Source of the DNA: Glaciimonas sp. PCH181
GTDB taxonomy: Bacteria > Pseudomonadota > Gammaproteobacteria > Burkholderiales > Burkholderiaceae_D
Direction: 5' to 3'
Length of the DNA stretch: 64,000 nucleotides
Assembly: GCF_003056055.1 (NCBI RefSeq)
Contig: NZ_PYFP01000001.1
Span: forward strand, 1,612,001 to 1,676,000
This document shows, in pieces, positions 8,712-17,459 of the stretch; position 1 is the first letter of the stretch; each line of letters begins with the position of its first letter. The position numbers and the translations under genes are program-made. The notes below the pieces were generated by a model. It saw nothing but the letters and a program-made list of their open reading frames with translations, was not told where the DNA came from and did not search any database.

Positions 8712-9572
8712 ATGTTTGACCATAATGAAACACTGGAACAAGCGCGCGCGCGCAATGTGCGCGATGCGCTGGCAGAGGACATCGGCATCGCGGACTGGAC
8801 TGCGCAACTGGTAGCGCCGGAATGTCAGGCAACTGCGACGGTGGTTGCCAGGGAGGCTACCATTCTTTGCGGCCGCGAATGGTTCGATGCTTGCGTACTG
8901 GCGCTTGATCCACAGGCGCAAATCGTCTGGCGCTACCCGGAGGGCGCTCGCGTTGAGGCGTCCTCCGAGCTGTGCAAGCTCACGGGCAATGCCCGTGCGC
9001 TGCTGAGCGCGGAGCGCCCGGCGCTGAATTTTCTGCAGTTGTTGTCCGCTGTAGCTTCTTCGGCCGGAGCATTCGCTGACGCGATCCATGGCGTGTCGCC
9101 GAATCCGACTGGCTGTATCGTGCTCGATACCCGCAAGACCATTCCCGGCCTGCGCCAGGCGCAAAAATATGCCGTGCGAACGGGTGGCGGCAGCAATCAT
9201 CGCTTTGGCTTGTGGGATGGCATTTTGATCAAGGAAAATCATATTGCAGCATGCGGGGGAATGCGCCAGGCAGTCGCGCAGGCGCAGGCTCTCAACGCTG
9301 GCATCCCGATTCAGATTGAAGTTGAAAACTTGTCTGAACTTTCTGAAGCGCTGGCAGCAGGCGTTGTCAACATATTACTCGACAACTTCGAAATGCGCGA
9401 TATGGTTGCAGCGGTCGCACTCAACGCGCGCCGCGCTGTCCTCGAGGTGTCAGGCGGAGTCAGTCTTGACACCATCGCACAGATTGCGGCAACCGGCGTT
9501 GACCGTATTTCGACCGGCAAGATGACGAAAGACCTTCAGGCCGTCGACCTCTCACTGCGTATTGTCTGCTGA
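8712..9572 (+). CDS. ophE: Quinolinate phosphoribosyltransferase paralogue in the phthalate operon (NadC family)
   Basis: The product has 286 residues from the ATG at 8712; an in-frame GTG at 8697 is an alternative. NadC signatures are present: LDTRKTIPGLRQAQKYAV, GGGSNHRFGLWDGILIKENH, IEVENLSELSEALAAGV, LLDNF, and LEVSGGVSLDTI near the end. The enzyme makes nicotinate mononucleotide from quinolinate and PRPP for NAD synthesis. Quinolinate (pyridine-2,3-dicarboxylate) is shaped like phthalate. In Burkholderia cepacia DBO1 an extra copy in the phthalate operon is known to keep NAD synthesis going while phthalate inhibits the housekeeping enzyme. I infer the same protective role here; direct participation in quinolinate catabolism is less likely. 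Confidence 0.85.
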   Translation: MFDHNETLEQARARNVRDALAEDIGIADWTAQLVAPECQATATVVAREATILCGREWFDACVLALDPQAQIVWRYPEGARVEASSELCKLTGNARALLSAERPALNFLQLLSAVASSAGAFADAIHGVSPNPTGCIVLDTRKTIPGLRQAQKYAVRTGGGSNHRFGLWDGILIKENHIAACGGMRQAVAQAQALNAGIPIQIEVENLSELSEALAAGVVNILLDNFEMRDMVAAVALNARRAVLEVSGGVSLDTIAQIAATGVDRISTGKMTKDLQAVDLSLRIVC

Positions 9573-9634
9573 AGCAGCTTGCGCGAACCATGACAGCGTC
9601 ACCGTGCAGTACCTCTTTGATTTTGGAGCATGAA

Positions 9635-10600
9635 ATGATTGATCAGGAATTCTTCACGCCCACGTTGGCGCTGAAGGTCGCAGGCGTCCACGACGCCGCA
9701 GTCGGAATTCGCAGCTTTACCCTCATGCACCCGCAGGGTGAAACGCTGCCGCCATTCACGCCGGGTTCCCATCTCAAGGTGCAGACTCCGTCAGGACTGA
9801 TCCGGAAATATTCACTGTGTAATGACCCGCGCCACACGAGTATGTACATCATTTCGGTCAAGCGCGACGCTGCGGGAAGCGGAGGCTCCACAAGCATGTG
9901 CGACCAGCTGGTGGTCGGAGATACGCTGAAGGTGTCGTTGCCGGAAAATGCTTTTCCCATGCGGCCGGACGCGAAGCGCTATCTGTTTATTGCGGGCGGC
10001 ATCGGCATCACACCCATCTTGTCGATGATACGCTCGCTGGACGAACTGGCGTCGCCATGGAAACTCTATTATTTCACCCAGTCGCCCGAAACGACCGCTT
10101 TTCTCGATGTGTTGACGACACCGGAGTTACGCGCGCAGGTCCATGTTCACCACGATTTCGGGGAGCGGAAAAATTCGTTCGATCTGTGGCCAGTGCTCGA
10201 GAAGCCGAACAGTGCGCACATCTATTGTTGCGGGCCACGAGGTCTGATGGACGCTGTGCGCGATATGACCGGGCACTGGTCTCCGTTGAATGTGCATTTC
10301 GAGAGTTTCGCAGAAGGTGGCATCCCCCTTCCCGACGACACTGCATTTTTCATCACGCTGGAGCGCTCGCAAAAACGTCTTGAGATCCCTGTCGGTAAAA
10401 CCATCTTATCGGTGATGCGTGAAGCGGGTGTGAGCGTTCCTTCGTCCTGTGAAAGCGGCACCTGTGGCTCCTGCCGCACGACGTTATTGTCAGGGACGGC
10501 AGATCATAGAGACATGGTGCTTATGCCGGAGGAACACGATACACAGATCATGGTATGCGTTTCGCGCGCTTGTTCACACGAACTTGTGATCGATCGCTGA
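9635..10600 (+). CDS. ophA1: Phthalate dioxygenase reductase (FMN, NAD, 2Fe-2S)
   Basis: The product has 321 residues from the ATG at 9635, six bases after GGAG; the in-frame start at 9590 lacks a site. Order of domains: FMN-binding barrel with RKYSLCNDP (RxYSL) near residue 65, NAD-binding domain with FIAGGIGITPILSMIRSL, and a C-terminal plant-type 2Fe-2S domain with CESGTCGSC (Cys-x4-Cys-x2-Cys) and a fourth Cys in MVCVSRA. This FMN-NAD-2Fe-2S order is the class IA reductase arrangement of phthalate dioxygenase reductase. It passes electrons from NADH to the Rieske centre of the oxygenase encoded two genes upstream. Confidence 0.88.
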   Translation: MIDQEFFTPTLALKVAGVHDAAVGIRSFTLMHPQGETLPPFTPGSHLKVQTPSGLIRKYSLCNDPRHTSMYIISVKRDAAGSGGSTSMCDQLVVGDTLKVSLPENAFPMRPDAKRYLFIAGGIGITPILSMIRSLDELASPWKLYYFTQSPETTAFLDVLTTPELRAQVHVHHDFGERKNSFDLWPVLEKPNSAHIYCCGPRGLMDAVRDMTGHWSPLNVHFESFAEGGIPLPDDTAFFITLERSQKRLEIPVGKTILSVMREAGVSVPSSCESGTCGSCRTTLLSGTADHRDMVLMPEEHDTQIMVCVSRACSHELVIDR

Positions 10601-10661
10601 TCATGGATAAGCCAATCATTCGCAGTGTAGGTTGCGGCCAATCCTGTCACGGGGAAGCGTC

Positions 10662-11888
10662 ATGACTGCGCCTGTTCTCCGGCTTGGCGTGGTCGGGCTG
10701 GGCCGCGCATTTTCACTCATGCTTCCCACCTTCCTCGGCGATCCCCGGATCTTGCTCGCGGGCGCTTGCGACCCCCGTGCCAGCGCCCGGGAACAGTTTG
10801 CAAAGGACTTCAATGCAGTCGGCCACGCGACATTGGAAGAGTTGGTCGCAGATCCGAATATTGATGTCGTTTATATCGCCACGCCGCATCAGCTTCATGC
10901 GCAACAAACTTGCATCGCAGCCCGTGCGGGGAAGCATATTCTGGTCGAAAAGCCGATGGCGCTCAGCCTGGAAGAATGCGACCGGATGATTGCCGCCTGT
11001 GAGGAGCATGGGGTAGTCCTGATCGTCGGTCATTGCCATAGTTTCGATGCACCGTATCTGCTTGCGCGCAGCATCATCGACAGCGGCTCGGTTGGGGCGG
11101 TTCGCATGATTTCGGCTATTAATCATACCGATTTCCTGTTTCGGCCCCGGCGTGCCGAGGAACTATCGACCCGAGAAGGCGGGGGGGTCGTGTACAGCCA
11201 GGCGGCGCATCAGGTAGATGTCGTGCGCATGCTCGCGGGTAGCCGTGCAGTGCGCGTGCGCTGCGTCCTGGGCAAGTGGGATGCCACGCGTCCGACCGAA
11301 GGTGCTTATACGGCATTGCTTTGGTTTGAGGATGGAACATTCGCGTCACTGACCTACAGTGGGTATGCCCACTTCGATTCCGATGAGTGGTGCGAATGGT
11401 CAGGCGAACTTGGACTGCCAAAATCTCCTGAACAGTACGGGGGGGGGCGTCGTCGCCTGAAGGCGATCGGCTCGGCCGAAGCGGAAGCGCAAATGAAAAA
11501 CGAGGCGACCTATGGCGGCCCCGCCTATTTGCCGCCGTCGGTTGCAGTGACGGAAACGGCGAAGCACCAGCACTTCGGCGCCATTATTGTATCGTGCGAA
11601 CAGGCCGACTTGAGGCCCCTGCCAAGCGGTGTGACCGTCTATGGGAACGAAAAGCGCGAGCATGCGACCTTAGCGCCGCCTTCCGTTCCCCGTTCCGAAG
11701 TCATAGACGAGCTGTATGACGCGATCGCTAACGGCACGGCACCTACGCATGATGGACGATGGGCAAAGGCCACGCTTGAAATATGCATTGCAATGCTGGA
11801 CTCCGGGACGAACGATTGCGAGATCGCCTTGGTGCATCAATCGGTGTCCCCGGGGCACACCCCCGCGGCTCCAAGAGCGGACGCATGA
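10662..11888 (+). CDS. ophB: Phthalate 4,5-cis-dihydrodiol dehydrogenase (Gfo/Idh/MocA family)
   Basis: The product has 408 residues from the ATG at 10662 after GGGGAAG. The N-terminal Rossmann fold has [14 protein letters not shown], then [11 protein letters not shown] and the family's [10 protein letters not shown] with the conserved Glu-Lys-Pro. The C-terminal half ([20 protein letters not shown]) matches the Pht4/OphB group. It oxidises cis-4,5-dihydrodihydroxyphthalate to 4,5-dihydroxyphthalate with NAD. It is the last gene of the operon; IS debris starts six bases after the stop, so any further genes may have been lost. Confidence 0.83.
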   Translation: MTAPVLRLGVVGLGRAFSLMLPTFLGDPRILLAGACDPRASAREQFAKDFNAVGHATLEELVADPNIDVVYIATPHQLHAQQTCIAARAGKHILVEKPMALSLEECDRMIAACEEHGVVLIVGHCHSFDAPYLLARSIIDSGSVGAVRMISAINHTDFLFRPRRAEELSTREGGGVVYSQAAHQVDVVRMLAGSRAVRVRCVLGKWDATRPTEGAYTALLWFEDGTFASLTYSGYAHFDSDEWCEWSGELGLPKSPEQYGGGRRRLKAIGSAEAEAQMKNEATYGGPAYLPPSVAVTETAKHQHFGAIIVSCEQADLRPLPSGVTVYGNEKREHATLAPPSVPRSEVIDELYDAIANGTAPTHDGRWAKATLEICIAMLDSGTNDCEIALVHQSVSPGHTPAAPRADA

Positions 11889-11893
11889 ATTAT

Positions 11894-12631
11894 GGTTCTG
11901 TCGCGTTAGCCGAGAAAAATTGGACTGCTGGCAGGTTTTTGATCCTCCTTTAAACTAAACGGATTTGTCCTGCCAAAGCATAAAACTGGTCAGCAAACGA
12001 CATCGTCTTTTGTGCTATGACGACCATCTGTCCTTTACGAATCATGTGCATGAGTTCAATGCCTGTCAGTCCATTACTGGCAGACCGGAGGACTTGAAGT
12101 TAAGCATAGGCCTGGTCACGCGCTTGATCGCACGGTGGTCCTATTCGACGATGTTGTTGAGGTATTTGACCTGGCGTACGGTGATCTGGACATCCTGGTA
12201 GCGGTTGATCTCGTCGATGGCAGCTTTGTTGGCACCGCTCTTGTCCATCGTGACTTTGTCCGGCGCGCCGTTCTCACCGATAGCCTTGTTGAAGAACCGC
12301 CTAGCTGCAGCCGTCAATCGAAGTAAAACTACCAACATCCCAAAATCCATAAGTCATTGAATTTGCAGGATTAGCCCTTCTTTTGTTTGTATTTTTGCTT
12401 CGGTGATATGCAAAGTAAAGTTGATACATCCTTGAAATTCGGCCGCGCTCCTCCATCATTCCCGCGAGGTGACGGTAGCTCAACGGGTAAGCCACGTATC
12501 AGCGGATGCAGACCAGGATGACATCGATCGGAAAACGCATTCCTTTGAATCTGAGCATGACGGCTAGGCAAGTGTGCGGGCGCCAACGTCTACCTGATCC
12601 GGGCCGATGGCTCGGCTAATACGACATATAT
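11894..12631 (-). mobile_element. Decayed IS6-family element with terminal inverted repeats
   Basis: The left end GGTTCTGTCGCGTTAGCCGA at 11894 is mirrored by CTCGGCTAATACGAC at 12611-12625, then decays. Between them lies an IS6-family transposase gene reading leftward. IS6 elements move by replicative transposition and often flank accessory genes. About 200 bases of the usual 700-base transposase gene are missing from the middle, so the copy is dead. Confidence 0.7.
11950..12558 (-). pseudogene. IS6-family transposase, decayed
   Basis: The N-terminus MLRFKGMRFPIDVILVCIR and YVAYPLSYRHLAGMMEERG is read from 12558, with a stop codon where the family has Trp. The C-terminal part RRFFNKAIGENG, then KVTMDKSGANKAAIDEINRY, holds the second catalytic Asp (MDKSGANK). 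NNIVEQDHRAIKR, with the Gln codon changed to a stop, holds the catalytic Glu region. A one-base frameshift follows, then LTGIELMHMIRKGQ to the stop at 11950. The central core with the first Asp is deleted. Confidence 0.75.
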
Positions 12632-12862
12632 GGACGCCCTCAGTTTGCCAAGCATTAAATCGATGATGAGCATAAGGGTAAGATTGCAGCCATATATCCG
12701 GACTTTCATTGCGGTTTTCGCCTCTGTCCCTGATGGAATATGCTGGCCAAGTCCTAATCAAAACCACGCGCTTGAAGCGCATGTCGCATTACAGGTTTTC
12801 TTGACCACGGTCTAACGTAAGCGTCGTTCAAAGGCCGTATTGACAGCCCCGCATTTCAGCGG

Positions 12863-14440
12863 CTATTGCTTTGGCGCAGATATGATCGCCAGCCTAGATG
12901 CCAGATTCCAAGGCAGGAAGTCATCAATTTGATTGACGGGATGATCGGCAATATGCGTCAGGACGTAGCGCAACCATGCTGCCGGATCGACGCCATTGAG
13001 TTTAGCCGTCCCAATGAGCGAGTAGATAGCGGCGGCACGTTCGCCGCCATTGTCGGAGCCTGCAAACAGATAATTACGTCGTCCAATGGCGATACCGCGC
13101 AATGCGCGTTCGGCGGCCGAATTATCGATCTCGATGCTGCCATCGTCGCAATAGCGGGTTAATGCTGGCCATAAATTGAGGGCGTACAGGATCGCCGCAG
13201 TAGTATCGGATTTGCGCGACAGCGTCAACAAACTTGCCCGCAGCCAGCTTTCCAACGCATCAATGAGCGGGCGCGACTGCGCCTGGCGCACTGCCTGTCT
13301 TACCTGTGGCGGTTTGCCACGTATGCTTGCTTCGATCTCATACAATGCGCCGATGCGGCGCAAGGCTTCAGTGGTGATTGGCGAGGCCCGTGCTGCATGC
13401 AAGTCGAAGAATTTGCGTCGCGCGTGCGCCCAGCACGCAGCCTCCTGTACACGACCGGTTGCATAAATCGCGTTGAATCCGGCATACGCATCGGCCTGCA
13501 GAACGCCGGCGAATTTCGCCAGATGGGTCTGAGGATGGATACCTTTGCGGTCCGGCGTGTAAGCGAACCAGACTGCCGGGGCATCGGTTGATCCCGATGG
13601 CCGGTCGTCGCGGACATACGTCCACAGTCTGGCTGTTTTGGTCTTGCCATTGCCGGGTGCCAGTACCGGGATCGGGGTGTCGTCGGCATGTAATTTGGTC
13701 GTTGCCATCACATGACGGCGTACCGCATCGACCAGCGGTCGCAGCAGGCTGCTGGCAGCACCGACCCAGTCTGCCAATAATCCCCGATCCAGTTCCACAC
13801 CTTCCCGGGCATAGATGACCGATTGCCGGTAGAGCGGAAGATGATCAGCGAACTTGCTCACCAGAATATGGGCGAGTAATCCGGGCCCCGCCAGACCGCG
13901 TGCAATCGGACGGCTGGGTGCCGGCGCCTGGACGATGCAGTCGCAGCAGGTGCAAGCGAGTTTGGGACGCACATGCCGGATGACCCGAAAGCTGGCCGGG
14001 ACGAATTCAAGTTGCTCGGCAACGTCACTGCCGAGATGACGCAAATCGCCACCGCAATCGGGGCAGGCGGCATGCTCTGGCGTATAGATCTTCTCGTCCC
14101 GGGGCAAATGGGGCGGTAGCGGTTTGCGTGGTATCTTCGGACGCACTGGCTTCGTTGCCGGGGCAGCGCTGGCAACGTCACTTTCTTCTGTCTGCAAATC
14201 TTCTAACCGTAATTCGAGTTGTTCAATTTGCCGGTCCAGCTTCTCGGATTTGCGGCCGAACTGCAGCCGTTTGAGTTTGGCGATGAAGAGCTTGAGGTGT
14301 TCGATTTCGATGCGATGTGAGGACAGTGCGTCCTGTAGCTGCGCCACCGTTTCCCCGTGCAACGCAATGACCGCATCACGATCGGTAATCATCGCTTTTA
14401 AAGCGCTGATATCGTCGGGAAGGTGGGGCGGCGTTGACAT
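12863..14440 (-). CDS. tnpC: IS66 transposase TnpC
   Basis: The product has 525 residues. Order: N-terminal leucine-zipper-like coiled coil with [20 protein letters not shown], a zinc-finger segment ([12 protein letters not shown]), the DDE core ([14 protein letters not shown], then [13 protein letters not shown]), an insertion, and the final [20 protein letters not shown] with the catalytic Glu. It ends with [20 protein letters not shown] and LPWNL as IS66 transposases do. It carries out strand transfer of the element. The start at 14440 is 29 bases after the tnpB stop. Confidence 0.93.
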   Translation of the reverse strand: MSTPPHLPDDISALKAMITDRDAVIALHGETVAQLQDALSSHRIEIEHLKLFIAKLKRLQFGRKSEKLDRQIEQLELRLEDLQTEESDVASAAPATKPVRPKIPRKPLPPHLPRDEKIYTPEHAACPDCGGDLRHLGSDVAEQLEFVPASFRVIRHVRPKLACTCCDCIVQAPAPSRPIARGLAGPGLLAHILVSKFADHLPLYRQSVIYAREGVELDRGLLADWVGAASSLLRPLVDAVRRHVMATTKLHADDTPIPVLAPGNGKTKTARLWTYVRDDRPSGSTDAPAVWFAYTPDRKGIHPQTHLAKFAGVLQADAYAGFNAIYATGRVQEAACWAHARRKFFDLHAARASPITTEALRRIGALYEIEASIRGKPPQVRQAVRQAQSRPLIDALESWLRASLLTLSRKSDTTAAILYALNLWPALTRYCDDGSIEIDNSAAERALRGIAIGRRNYLFAGSDNGGERAAAIYSLIGTAKLNGVDPAAWLRYVLTHIADHPVNQIDDFLPWNLASRLAIISAPKQ

Positions 14441-14469
14441 GCCCGTAGTTTACCGAATGACGTCGATGT

Positions 14470-14817
14470 TTACAAGCCTGACAGGGGCCGTTGCGTGCGC
14501 TCGGGACGTCGCCAATCGATCCCTTCCAGCAACATTGACAGTTGCGCTTGCGACAGACAAACCGCGCCTTCGCTTGCCTGCGGCCAGATGAAGCGGCCGC
14601 GTTCCAGCCGTTTGGCCAGCAGACACAGCCCGTCGCCGGTCCACCACAAGATCTTCAAAATATCGCCACGTCGGCCACGAAACACGAAGACGTGACCGCT
14701 AAACGGGTCATCGGCCAATGCCGTTTGCACCTTGGCTGCCAACCCATTAAAACCGCAACGCATATCGGTCACGCCTGCTGCGATCCAGATCCGCGTTCCT
14801 GCTGGCAAACCGATCAT
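14470..14817 (-). CDS. tnpB: IS66 accessory protein TnpB (Orf2)
   Basis: The product has 115 residues. It has the complete family pattern: [20 protein letters not shown], then [20 protein letters not shown] and [18 protein letters not shown]. The protein is needed for IS66 transposition but its biochemical role is not established. Its ATG overlaps the tnpA stop by four bases (14814-14817), so translation is probably coupled. Confidence 0.93.
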   Translation of the reverse strand: MIGLPAGTRIWIAAGVTDMRCGFNGLAAKVQTALADDPFSGHVFVFRGRRGDILKILWWTGDGLCLLAKRLERGRFIWPQASEGAVCLSQAQLSMLLEGIDWRRPERTQRPLSGL

Positions 14818-15209
14818 GCCAGCAACCGGGCCAGCACCATGGAAAGCATAGACGGATCCACCACGCCCTCGACTCGAAGTCGCGCCTTACCTATTTCCAG
14901 GACCATCACGCCGGTCGGTGTAACGGCCGTGGTGAAGACTGGCTTGGCAGGGGATGGTTGCCGAGGGTCGCCAAGAACTACTGGCAGCAATTTGACGGAC
15001 TTGCCTGAGGCAATCTCATAGGCTCCTGCACGAAACAATTTACGCCAGGTAAATACCTGGTTCGCATTCACATCGTGGGCCCGCGCCACCCGCGACACCG
15101 AGGCCCCAGCCATCAAGGATTGTTCGACCACCATGCGTTTGAAATCAATCGAATGTTGCCGATAACCACTGCGCTTAGAGGGAGTAACCGACTCAATATT
15201 TGTGTCCAT
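14814..15209 (-). CDS. tnpA: IS66 accessory protein TnpA (Orf1)
   Basis: The product has 131 residues from the ATG at 15209; the open frame runs on to 15257. A helix-turn-helix of the transposase-8 type is seen in [20 protein letters not shown] and [20 protein letters not shown]. The C-terminal half is the variable linker usual for IS66 Orf1. It likely binds the element ends. Confidence 0.88.
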   Translation of the reverse strand: MDTNIESVTPSKRSGYRQHSIDFKRMVVEQSLMAGASVSRVARAHDVNANQVFTWRKLFRAGAYEIASGKSVKLLPVVLGDPRQPSPAKPVFTTAVTPTGVMVLEIGKARLRVEGVVDPSMLSMVLARLLA

Positions 15210-15427
15210 AATTTGAAGTTGTGGGCACAATCGATTTGTACCCTCCAACGCAATCATGCGGACATTTGAGGATTAGGTATAGACGGTTTTGAGCGCACGC
15301 TTACGGTCTAACCTAGTTTGCCATCACTTCATCTTGCCTGCACAACCTGTGGAAGGTTTCCTCTTCTTCCTGCATAAATGGTGTTATTTATTTCAATTAT
15401 TTCCTGGATTTTTCTTGCCCGATTTGA

Positions 15428-16456
15428 TTATGCGCCAGCCAGATCTGGGCAATAATCAGATCGAAACCTTTGTTCTTCACGTGTCAATAACGCCCATACA
15501 ACCCTCGCATTTTTATTTACCAGAGCGACCGCAACGACATTTTTATTTCGTCGACTGAGTAACTTATTGAGCCAGGTAGCAGATGTTTTATTGTCGGCAA
15601 ATCGAATTACCGCTCGTGCTCTATGAATCAATAGCGTGCGTAAATAAGTGTCACCGCGTTTGCCGATGCCTAAAAGCACGGATTTGCCCCCACTGGAATG
15701 CTGTCGGGGAACAAGTCCTAACCACGCAGCTAGTTGGCGCCCGCTCACGAAATTCTTAGCATCTCCAATTGAAGCCACTCATGCCGTGGCAGTGATGGGA
15801 ACTATTCCAGGTATTTCTGCAAGCTTTCTGCTCATTTCTGAAGAACGGTGCCATTGTTGAATTTTCTCATCCATTTCATCGACCTGTTTATCCATGTCTT
15901 TCAAGTGATCATACAAACGTTGTAGCAGATCTCCAGAGCTTGCCGGCAAATCTGATTTTTCCATGATTTCCGGGAGGCGCCGGGCGATGTTCGCAATTGC
16001 TTGCGGAATAATTAGGCCGAACTCCGACAACAATCCGCGAATTTGGTTTGCTTGAGCTGTTCTCACTTTGATAAAAGACTGACGCACTCGGTGCAATGAC
16101 AGAGCAGCTTGCTGTTCGTCCGTTTTTATTGGAACGGAGCGCATATTAGGTCGAGAAACGGCCTCCCAAATTGCTTCTGCATCGGCCATATCATTTTTAT
16201 TTGTCTTGACATAGGCCTTCACAAATTGAGGAGCCATCAGTTTCACAGTATGCCCTATCGCGGTCAGTTTCTTACCCCAGTAATGTGCCCTGCCACACGC
16301 TTCCATTCCAATCAAACACGGTTGCAGTTGAGCAAAGAACTCGGCCATTTTTACGCGATCTAGTCTCTTTCGAAGCACGGTATTTCCATGATCATCGACG
16401 CCATGAACTTGAAACACATTTTTTGCCAAATCGATTCCAATCGTAGTAATCTTCAT
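15428..16456 (-). pseudogene. IS110-family (IS1111 group) transposase interrupted by one stop codon
   Basis: The gene reads through 342 codons in one frame except for a TGA at 15779-15781, where the family has Leu (PITATA-stop-VASIGDAKNF). The N-terminal part has the RuvC-like DEDD features: IGIDLAKNVFQVHGVD, LIGMEACGRAHYWGKKL and TNKNDMADAEAI. The C-terminal part has SGRQLAAWLGLVPRQHSSGG and GIGKRGDTYLRTLL, which are diagnostic of the IS1111 group. Length is normal (about 340). A single nonsense change suggests recent inactivation. The ends were not resolved; the IS66 element lies just past its 3' end. Confidence 0.9.
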
Positions 16457-16567
16457 TTTGGACGCTCCTTTCGTTCAGGGGGTACCACTCCCATTTTGGC
16501 ACGTTGATGCCGTTTGAAAGAGGCCGTCCATTCCATTAGAACCTCAATACTGACCGGGCACCGTGGA

Positions 16568-17416
16568 TCAGCGGTGTGCGGAGATAGGTACGGCTTTCGG
16601 CATGGTGTTCCTCGTCACGTCGAGGAAATCACCCAGCGATGAGAAGAACGCAGCTTCGTCGTCCCAAGGAATCATGTGACCTGCGGTTGGCACCCAAGTT
16701 GTGGCAAGCCCGGGCGTCAACCGTTGAATTTCGTCCAGTTCATCGGGGCGGATGACGTCGCCGCGTCCGGCTGCGATTAGCAACGTGGGTACGGAAATGA
16801 AAGGCAAATCGGCGTGCATATCGTCTTGGTGAAAATCATTGTAAGCATCTACCACAGCTCTTTCATTACAAGTGTGCAGCCACTCAGCACGAAGACGCAG
16901 GTGCGCATCAGACCAGGTCGGCATAAAGCGACGCATGGCCTCATACCCGTCCCCACGGGCCATTTGTCGAATCGCATCTAGATAAAAGTCGATCTTTGCC
17001 GGATATGGACGTCGATTGGGGCCGCTCACTGGCGGATCCACGAGCACCATTCGCTCAAGGCCGCTGGAGGGATATTTCACTGCTGTCTTGATGGCGATTC
17101 GCGCACCAAACGAATGGCCCATCAACGCGTAGTGTTGCAGCCCGATTGCTACGACAAATTCGGAAACGTCTTTTGCGCAGGCCTCAATTCGATAATCTAG
17201 CGCGTCACTTGCCTCAGAAAGGCCGCGACCACGGACATCGATGACGTAAACGTCATATTTCTCGCCAAGCCGCTCGGCAACGAATCCCCATGTTATGGCC
17301 GGACTGGTAACTCCAGGTAGCAAGACCAACGGTGTTCCGCGGCCGCCGAATCTGAGGAAGTGCTGCCGAATGCCATTGGCGTGAACGTTCTCCCCATATA
17401 AAAATGTACTTGCCAT
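16568..17416 (-). CDS. nicD: N-formylmaleamate deformylase (alpha/beta hydrolase)
   Basis: The product has 282 residues. The segments SPAITWGFVAERLGEKYDVY, DVRGRGLSEAS, VLVDPPVSGPNRRPYP, AEWLHTCNERAVVDAYNDFH and AGHMIPWDD follow NicD of Pseudomonas putida closely. The nucleophile is Ser102 in GHSFG; Asp127 and the His of AGHM would complete a catalytic triad. NicD hydrolyses N-formylmaleamate to formate and maleamate in the 2,5-dihydroxypyridine pathway. It is the last gene of a minus-strand series that begins with a nicX homologue and includes nicF. Transposase debris starts about 110 bases after its stop. Confidence 0.85.
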   Translation of the reverse strand: MASTFLYGENVHANGIRQHFLRFGGRGTPLVLLPGVTSPAITWGFVAERLGEKYDVYVIDVRGRGLSEASDALDYRIEACAKDVSEFVVAIGLQHYALMGHSFGARIAIKTAVKYPSSGLERMVLVDPPVSGPNRRPYPAKIDFYLDAIRQMARGDGYEAMRRFMPTWSDAHLRLRAEWLHTCNERAVVDAYNDFHQDDMHADLPFISVPTLLIAAGRGDVIRPDELDEIQRLTPGLATTWVPTAGHMIPWDDEAAFFSSLGDFLDVTRNTMPKAVPISAHR

Positions 17417-17459
17417 AGTTTGTAACTCCGAGTTTTTGATGAACGAAAGATTTTACTAA

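Larger units (their letters stand above)
12817..15304 (-). mobile_element. Complete IS66-family insertion sequence with 8-bp target duplication
   Basis: The element is 2488 bp long. It begins with GTAAGCGTCG and ends with the imperfect inverted copy CGCACGCTTAC; GTAAGCG ends are typical of IS66. It is flanked on both sides by the 8-bp direct repeat GGTCTAAC (12809-12816 and 15305-15312), the expected duplication length. All three genes tnpA, tnpB and tnpC are open and in the usual order on the minus strand. It appears intact and recent. It inserted just beyond the 3' end of the IS1111-type transposase pseudogene. Confidence 0.92.

Noticed and set aside
12470..12500. tRNA-like string (GTAGCTCAACGGGTAAGCC)
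   Set aside because: It lies within the decayed IS6 transposase coding sequence (PLSYRHLAG) and no acceptor stem or T-arm was found.
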